Source: JANLQX01 sp031368095 (lineage in GTDB: Bacteria; Actinomycetota; Acidimicrobiia; Acidimicrobiales; JANYDT01). From it: a DNA stretch of 8,982 nt. The translations under genes were made by a program, and so were the position numbers. The stretch spans positions 1-8,982 of the forward strand of contig JANLQX010000139.1 in assembly GCA_031368095.1 (NCBI GenBank). Reading direction: 5' to 3'. The notes under the pieces are model-generated. The model worked only from the letters and a program-made list of their open reading frames with translations. It was not told where the DNA came from and did not search any database. How positions within the stretch are numbered: the first letter of the stretch is position 1; the number at the start of each line of letters is the position of its first letter. This document shows, one piece after another, positions 6,359 through 8,982 of this stretch.

Positions 6359-7591
6359 TCACTTCGAGGATCTATCCAACACCGCGTTCGTTGAGCGACC
6401 AGTGGATCGAGATGAAGTTTCCGTGAAGCTTGGCGCAGCAAGAGGGAGTTGCATCGTGAACGTTGCGCCTCGCTGTCTTCCCGGTGATGCTGCGGTAAGT
6501 GTTCCACCGTGTTGAATGACTAGCGCTCTGGCGATCGCCAGTCCGATTCCGCTACCGCCCGGCGGTCGCTCGATGCCGTTCACTCGGTAGAACCGTTCGA
6601 ACACGTGGGCAAGGTCATCGGGAGCGATTCCAATGCCAGTGTCATGTATCTCAAGTTTGACTGTACGCATACGGTTATCTGATTGGGCGGTGATCGTAAC
6701 TGTCCCACCAGCAGGCGTATACGTCAGCGCATTGCCGAGAAGGTTCGTAATGACCTGCTCGATACGCGCCCTGTCACATGACACCACGGGTTCGCTTTCG
6801 AATTTCTGAACCAGACGAATTTCTTTCGAGTCGTACTGATTCTGGAGTCGCTGACACACGGAAGCGGCGATTACGGTAAGGCTCTCCGGTGTTTGAATGA
6901 GTTGCGGCTGTTCTTCCAATGAAGACAACAGCTGCAAGTCTCCAACGAGACGTTTCAGTTTCGCTACTTCGTCGCCGATAGCCGCAAAGACTTCTTCACT
7001 CGGTTGCGTGATGTTATCGAGCAGCCCCTCGGCGTAACCGTCGATCACGGTGAGCGGCGTGCGCAGTTCATGCATAACATCTCCAATAAGCCGTGTCCGG
7101 CGCTCCTCGGCTGCCTGGAGCGTGGCACCAAGATGATTAATATCCGTGGCGAGTTGCGCTAGTTCTGTACTTGAAGACACTGGTGAGCGTTGATCGAGTT
7201 GACCCGCAGCTAGGCGTCGTGTGGCCATTTGCAAATCGCGAATCGGGGCCAACAAACGCCGAGACGTAAGCGCACCTACTATTCCTCCAAGCAGCAAGCT
7301 CGCGGCAACCGCGATCGGGAGTGCCGCGTTCAGGGCAGAATTGGCTGCCATTCTTGGATCCATATCGCCTGCGGCGCGCACCATTTCGGGATGGCTAACC
7401 CTTTCCATCGCTGCCAAGTGATCAGCAAACACACCCGGTATGAAGACACGGATCACGGCGGTCAAACTCAACGCAGCAACAATCGCAACGAACGCAAACG
7501 ATGCAAACAACCGAAAACGAAGCCCCTTAAAGATGCCCCGCATCGGGAGCACCGACGATTGGTTGAGCGACGGTGTTACATCAGCATTCAT
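6359..7591 (-). CDS. Two-component sensor histidine kinase, probably metal-sensing
   Basis: A 410-residue membrane sensor kinase. TM1 (about 27-50) and TM2 (about 89-108) enclose a short extracytoplasmic loop of about 38 residues. The loop contains H58, M62, H67, M70, M77 and M81, a plausible Cu(I)/Ag(I) site (inference). A HAMP linker (about 109-160) precedes the H-box GDVMHELRTPLTVIDGY with phospho-acceptor H174. The catalytic domain has the N-box (N283, N287), DTGIG (317-321), the F-box region FERFYR and GGSGIGLA (345-352). All catalytic motifs are intact. The ATG overlaps the response-regulator stop by 4 bases (ATGA), so the two are co-translated and form a pair. The C-terminal tail after about residue 385 is polar, and its codons at 6412-6428 contain a putative operator for the next gene. 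Base composition is lower in GC than the pump and oxidase genes. The inducer is not shown by sequence alone; copper is inferred from neighbours and the loop. Confidence 0.92.
   Translation of the reverse strand: MNADVTPSLNQSSVLPMRGIFKGLRFRLFASFAFVAIVAALSLTAVIRVFIPGVFADHLAAMERVSHPEMVRAAGDMDPRMAANSALNAALPIAVAASLLLGGIVGALTSRRLLAPIRDLQMATRRLAAGQLDQRSPVSSSTELAQLATDINHLGATLQAAEERRTRLIGDVMHELRTPLTVIDGYAEGLLDNITQPSEEVFAAIGDEVAKLKRLVGDLQLLSSLEEQPQLIQTPESLTVIAASVCQRLQNQYDSKEIRLVQKFESEPVVSCDRARIEQVITNLLGNALTYTPAGGTVTITAQSDNRMRTVKLEIHDTGIGIAPDDLAHVFERFYRVNGIERPPGGSGIGLAIARALVIQHGGTLTAASPGRQRGATFTMQLPLAAPSFTETSSRSTGRSTNAVLDRSSK
6412..6428 (-). promoter_or_regulatory. Putative response-regulator box upstream of DUF305
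   Basis: CTTCACGGAAACTTCAT on the minus strand: two CTTCA half-sites 11 bases apart, the tandem layout typical of OmpR/PhoB-family sites. Fourteen bases (TCACGGAAACTTCA) are identical to a site upstream of the response-regulator gene at 8384-8397. It lies within the last codons of the kinase gene, about 100 bases before the DUF305 start. Regulation is inferred. Confidence 0.5.
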
Positions 7592-8286
7592 TGGTGCCCA
7601 ACAAATTTGTAGCCAACTCCACGCACGGTTGCAATGAGCTTCGGATCGTTCGCGTCGTCCGCTAGTGTTTTTCGAAGATTTCGAATGTGCACGTCAACGA
7701 TCCGCTCGTCACCATAGAAATCGATTCCCCACACACGTTCAAGCAATACCCTTCGAGTAAGAACACGGCCAGGCGAGCGGGCGAGCATCAACAACACCTC
7801 AAACTCGCGCGCAGTAAGTTCAACCATCTGGCCGTCAACGTGCACTACGTGGCCCTCGACGTCAATATCAATCGCGCCAAAACGAAGGTGCTCGTGCGCG
7901 GAATCAGTCACGGCGATAGTGGTTGATCCGCGCCGCAGAACGGCACGAATTCGCGCTGCTACTTCGCGAGGACTAAACGGCTTTGTGACGTAATCGTCAG
8001 CCCCAAGTCCGAGACCCAAAATCTTGTCGGCTTCATCACCACGAGCCGTCACCACAATCACCGTGGTGATATGCGTACTTCGAATCTCAGCGAGCACCTC
8101 AAGGCCCGTCATGCCAGGCATCGACAAGTCAAGCAGCACACTGTCAACGGGTGAACGGGCAAGATGTTCCAAAGCCGACTTCCCATCAGCCACACCAACT
8201 ACCTCGAATCCATCAACGCGCAGATAATCACACAACATCTGCCGGATCGATGCCTCGTCATCCACCACCAAAACCGTTGTCGTCAT
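7588..8286 (-). CDS. OmpR/PhoB-family response regulator
   Basis: A 232-residue transcription factor that would be activated by the adjacent kinase. The receiver domain (1-120) has the acidic pair D9-D10, phospho-acceptor D53 (VLLDLSMPGMTG), T80 (VVTARG) and K102 (YVTKPF). The C-terminal winged-helix domain (about 135-230) shows the family pattern LTAREFEVLLMLARSPG, RVLLERVWG, RIVDVHIRNLRKTL and VRGVGYKF. The ATG at 8286 is chosen because GGGAG lies nine bases upstream and the receiver fold starts at once (MTTTVLVVDDE); an in-frame extension to 8355 adds 23 residues that do not belong to the fold. It is the first gene of the minus-strand operon and overlaps the kinase by 4 bases. Two putative binding sites for this class of protein lie about 100-145 bases upstream, suggesting autoregulation. 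Homologues in copper loci are often named copR or cusR, but the family alone does not fix the signal. Confidence 0.93.
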   Translation of the reverse strand: MTTTVLVVDDEASIRQMLCDYLRVDGFEVVGVADGKSALEHLARSPVDSVLLDLSMPGMTGLEVLAEIRSTHITTVIVVTARGDEADKILGLGLGADDYVTKPFSPREVAARIRAVLRRGSTTIAVTDSAHEHLRFGAIDIDVEGHVVHVDGQMVELTAREFEVLLMLARSPGRVLTRRVLLERVWGIDFYGDERIVDVHIRNLRKTLADDANDPKLIATVRGVGYKFVGHQ

Positions 8287-8382
8287 GTACTTATGCTCCC
8301 ACGACGCTGGCTCTGGTTTGGCACATCGTGTGGGACATGCAATCAGTATCGCCACCGTGAGTTGAGACGTCGAGCAAACAGC

Positions 8383-8399
8383 GTGAAGTTTCCGTGAGG
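8383..8399 (-). promoter_or_regulatory. Putative response-regulator box facing the regulator operon
   Basis: CCTCACGGAAACTTCAC on the minus strand. It matches the DUF305-upstream box at 15 of 17 positions, with half-sites 11 bases apart. It points toward the response-regulator gene, whose start is about 97 bases away. Its 10-base right part forms a perfect inverted repeat (GTGAAGTTTC / GAAACTTCAC) with the next site at 8420-8429. Confidence 0.5.
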
Positions 8400-8412
8400 C
8401 CTGTCACCTCAG

Positions 8413-8429
8413 CTTCATAGAAACTTCAC
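8413..8429 (+). promoter_or_regulatory. Putative response-regulator box facing the membrane-protein gene
   Basis: CTTCATAGAAACTTCAC on the plus strand: two exact CTTCA half-sites 11 bases apart and the same GAAACTTCA core as the other boxes. It is oriented toward the rightward gene starting at 8597. Together with the site at 8383-8399 it makes a mirror-image pair, as expected where one regulator controls two divergent promoters. Confidence 0.5.
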
Positions 8430-8586
8430 ATGCTTTGGCCAGGAACTCCACCTTCATGCGGTTTACTGTTTATCAGCTCCAACAAGAGCCCCCCTCAAAC
8501 GACTCGTTTCCGGCAGGGACGCAGCACCTTGCGCAATGCCAGGTCCAACGCTTTCGACTGTTACGAAGCGCGTCGCTACCACCCCC

Positions 8587-8590
8587 GGAG
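8587..8590 (+). promoter_or_regulatory. Ribosome binding site of the rightward membrane-protein gene
   Basis: GGAG six bases upstream of the ATG at 8597. It marks the start of a gene that runs off the right edge of the window. Confidence 0.65.
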
Positions 8591-8596
8591 AAGTCT

Positions 8597-8982
8597 ATGA
8601 AGTCATTTTTGTCCCGTTTCCCACTGTCTTGGGCGTGTTACCTCGCCTACTTCATCGGGGTCAGCTTTCAGTCCGGTGGCATCGTCCACTACTCGCTCGA
8701 CCCTGGCCGTTACGGCAAACTCATCGCAATCGGTGCGGTGATCTTCGTCATTGGCGCAATCTCAAGCGATCTCATCAGCAAAGAATCCCGACTCCGCGAC
8801 AGTGGCCCAAGCGGATTCATCACCTTCATTGCCTCGTCGCTCGTGCTCAGTATCGGCGTTGGCATGATTGGCGGATCCGTCCAACACTTTAACGACATTC
8901 CCGGCCGAGCACCCCTCTACGTAGGACTCGGCATCGTGCTCTCAGCACTTGGTTACCACGGCCGATTCCAACCCCATCACAC
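8597..8982 (+). CDS. Predicted multi-pass membrane protein, partial (runs off right edge)
   Basis: The frame from the ATG at 8597 stays open to the window's end, giving 128 residues. It starts MKSFLSRFPLSWACYLAYF and has four hydrophobic segments: about 12-26, 43-60, 74-96 and 110-122. Between the first two lies FQSGGIVHYSLDPGRYGKL, a distinctive loop. The C-terminal part visible here ends YHGRFQPHH, with several histidines, so metal binding or a further domain beyond the edge is possible. I do not recognise the family with confidence; it looks like a conserved actinobacterial hypothetical membrane protein. The start is supported by GGAG six bases upstream and by the uninterrupted, plausible protein. 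It is divergent from the two-component operon and has a putative response-regulator box facing it, which suggests it is induced with the rest of the locus. Function unknown. Confidence 0.72.
   Translation, partial: MKSFLSRFPLSWACYLAYFIGVSFQSGGIVHYSLDPGRYGKLIAIGAVIFVIGAISSDLISKESRLRDSGPSGFITFIASSLVLSIGVGMIGGSVQHFNDIPGRAPLYVGLGIVLSALGYHGRFQPHH

Larger units (their letters stand above)
8287..8596. other. Divergent intergenic promoter region, no gene seen
   Basis: These 310 bases separate the response-regulator gene (leftward) from a membrane-protein gene (rightward). Open frames here are not convincing as genes. The region must hold both promoters and contains two oppositely oriented CTTCA-type boxes (8383-8399 and 8413-8429). 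An isolated CTTCAT lies at 8452-8457. GATACT on the minus strand at 8345-8350 is a possible -10 for the regulator operon, without a clear -35. Confidence 0.6.

Noticed and set aside
8287..8355. N-terminal extension of the response regulator
   Set aside because: The receiver domain starts directly at MTTTVLVVDD with a good GGGAG upstream; the extension has no family counterpart.
8536..8892. Plus-strand open frame of 118 residues near the right edge
   Set aside because: It overlaps the membrane-protein gene in another frame. The 8597 frame has a ribosome binding site, clear membrane helices and stays open to the edge.
1..8982. Transposase, integrase, tRNA, CRISPR array or replication origin
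   Set aside because: None was seen on either strand. Mobility is suggested only by gene content and composition.

Overview
The window looks like part of a copper-handling (possibly copper/silver) resistance locus from a high-GC Gram-positive bacterium of the phylum Actinomycetota. This is inferred from GC-rich codon use, strong GGAGG-type ribosome binding sites, the style of the proteins (Tat-exported multicopper oxidase, DUF305 lipoprotein) and many ATGA gene overlaps. No species can be named. The accessory character and the change in base composition across the window fit a plasmid or genomic island, but no transposase, integrase or attachment site is visible.

Layout. (1) 1-1128, minus strand: a small Met/His-containing membrane protein resembling DUF2933, then an ABC-transporter ATPase that loses homology after its Q-loop region, then an ABC-2-type permease that runs off the left edge. 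The ATPase lacks its signature motif and Walker B, so this branch is damaged. (2) 1129-1321: a divergent promoter region with an inverted repeat and a possible response-regulator site. (3) 1322-5472, plus strand: a P1B-type metal ATPase with an unusual CPD membrane motif and a His/Met-rich N-terminus, overlapped by 4 bases (ATGA) with a Tat-exported multicopper oxidase. (4) 5473-5635: a convergent intergenic gap. (5) 5636-8286, minus strand: an apparent operon of OmpR/PhoB-type response regulator, sensor histidine kinase and DUF305 lipoprotein. (6) 8287-8596: a second divergent promoter region. (7) 8597-8982, plus strand: the start of a predicted four-helix membrane protein that runs off the right edge.

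How the parts could work together (inference from families and layout): the histidine kinase senses metal outside the membrane through a short His/Met-containing loop and phosphorylates the response regulator. The P-type ATPase exports Cu(I), the multicopper oxidase oxidises it outside the membrane, and the Met-rich DUF305 lipoprotein buffers it at the cell surface. The small membrane proteins and the ABC genes are accessory parts of unknown role.

The most informative non-coding signal is a tandem half-site, CTTCA-N6-CTTCA with an 11-base period. It occurs as two oppositely oriented copies between the response regulator and the divergent membrane-protein gene. A third copy lies inside the 3' end of the kinase gene, about 100 bases upstream of DUF305, and a weaker look-alike lies in the other divergent promoter. 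It is a good candidate for the operator of the locus's own response regulator and would tie the three transcription units, perhaps four, into one regulon.
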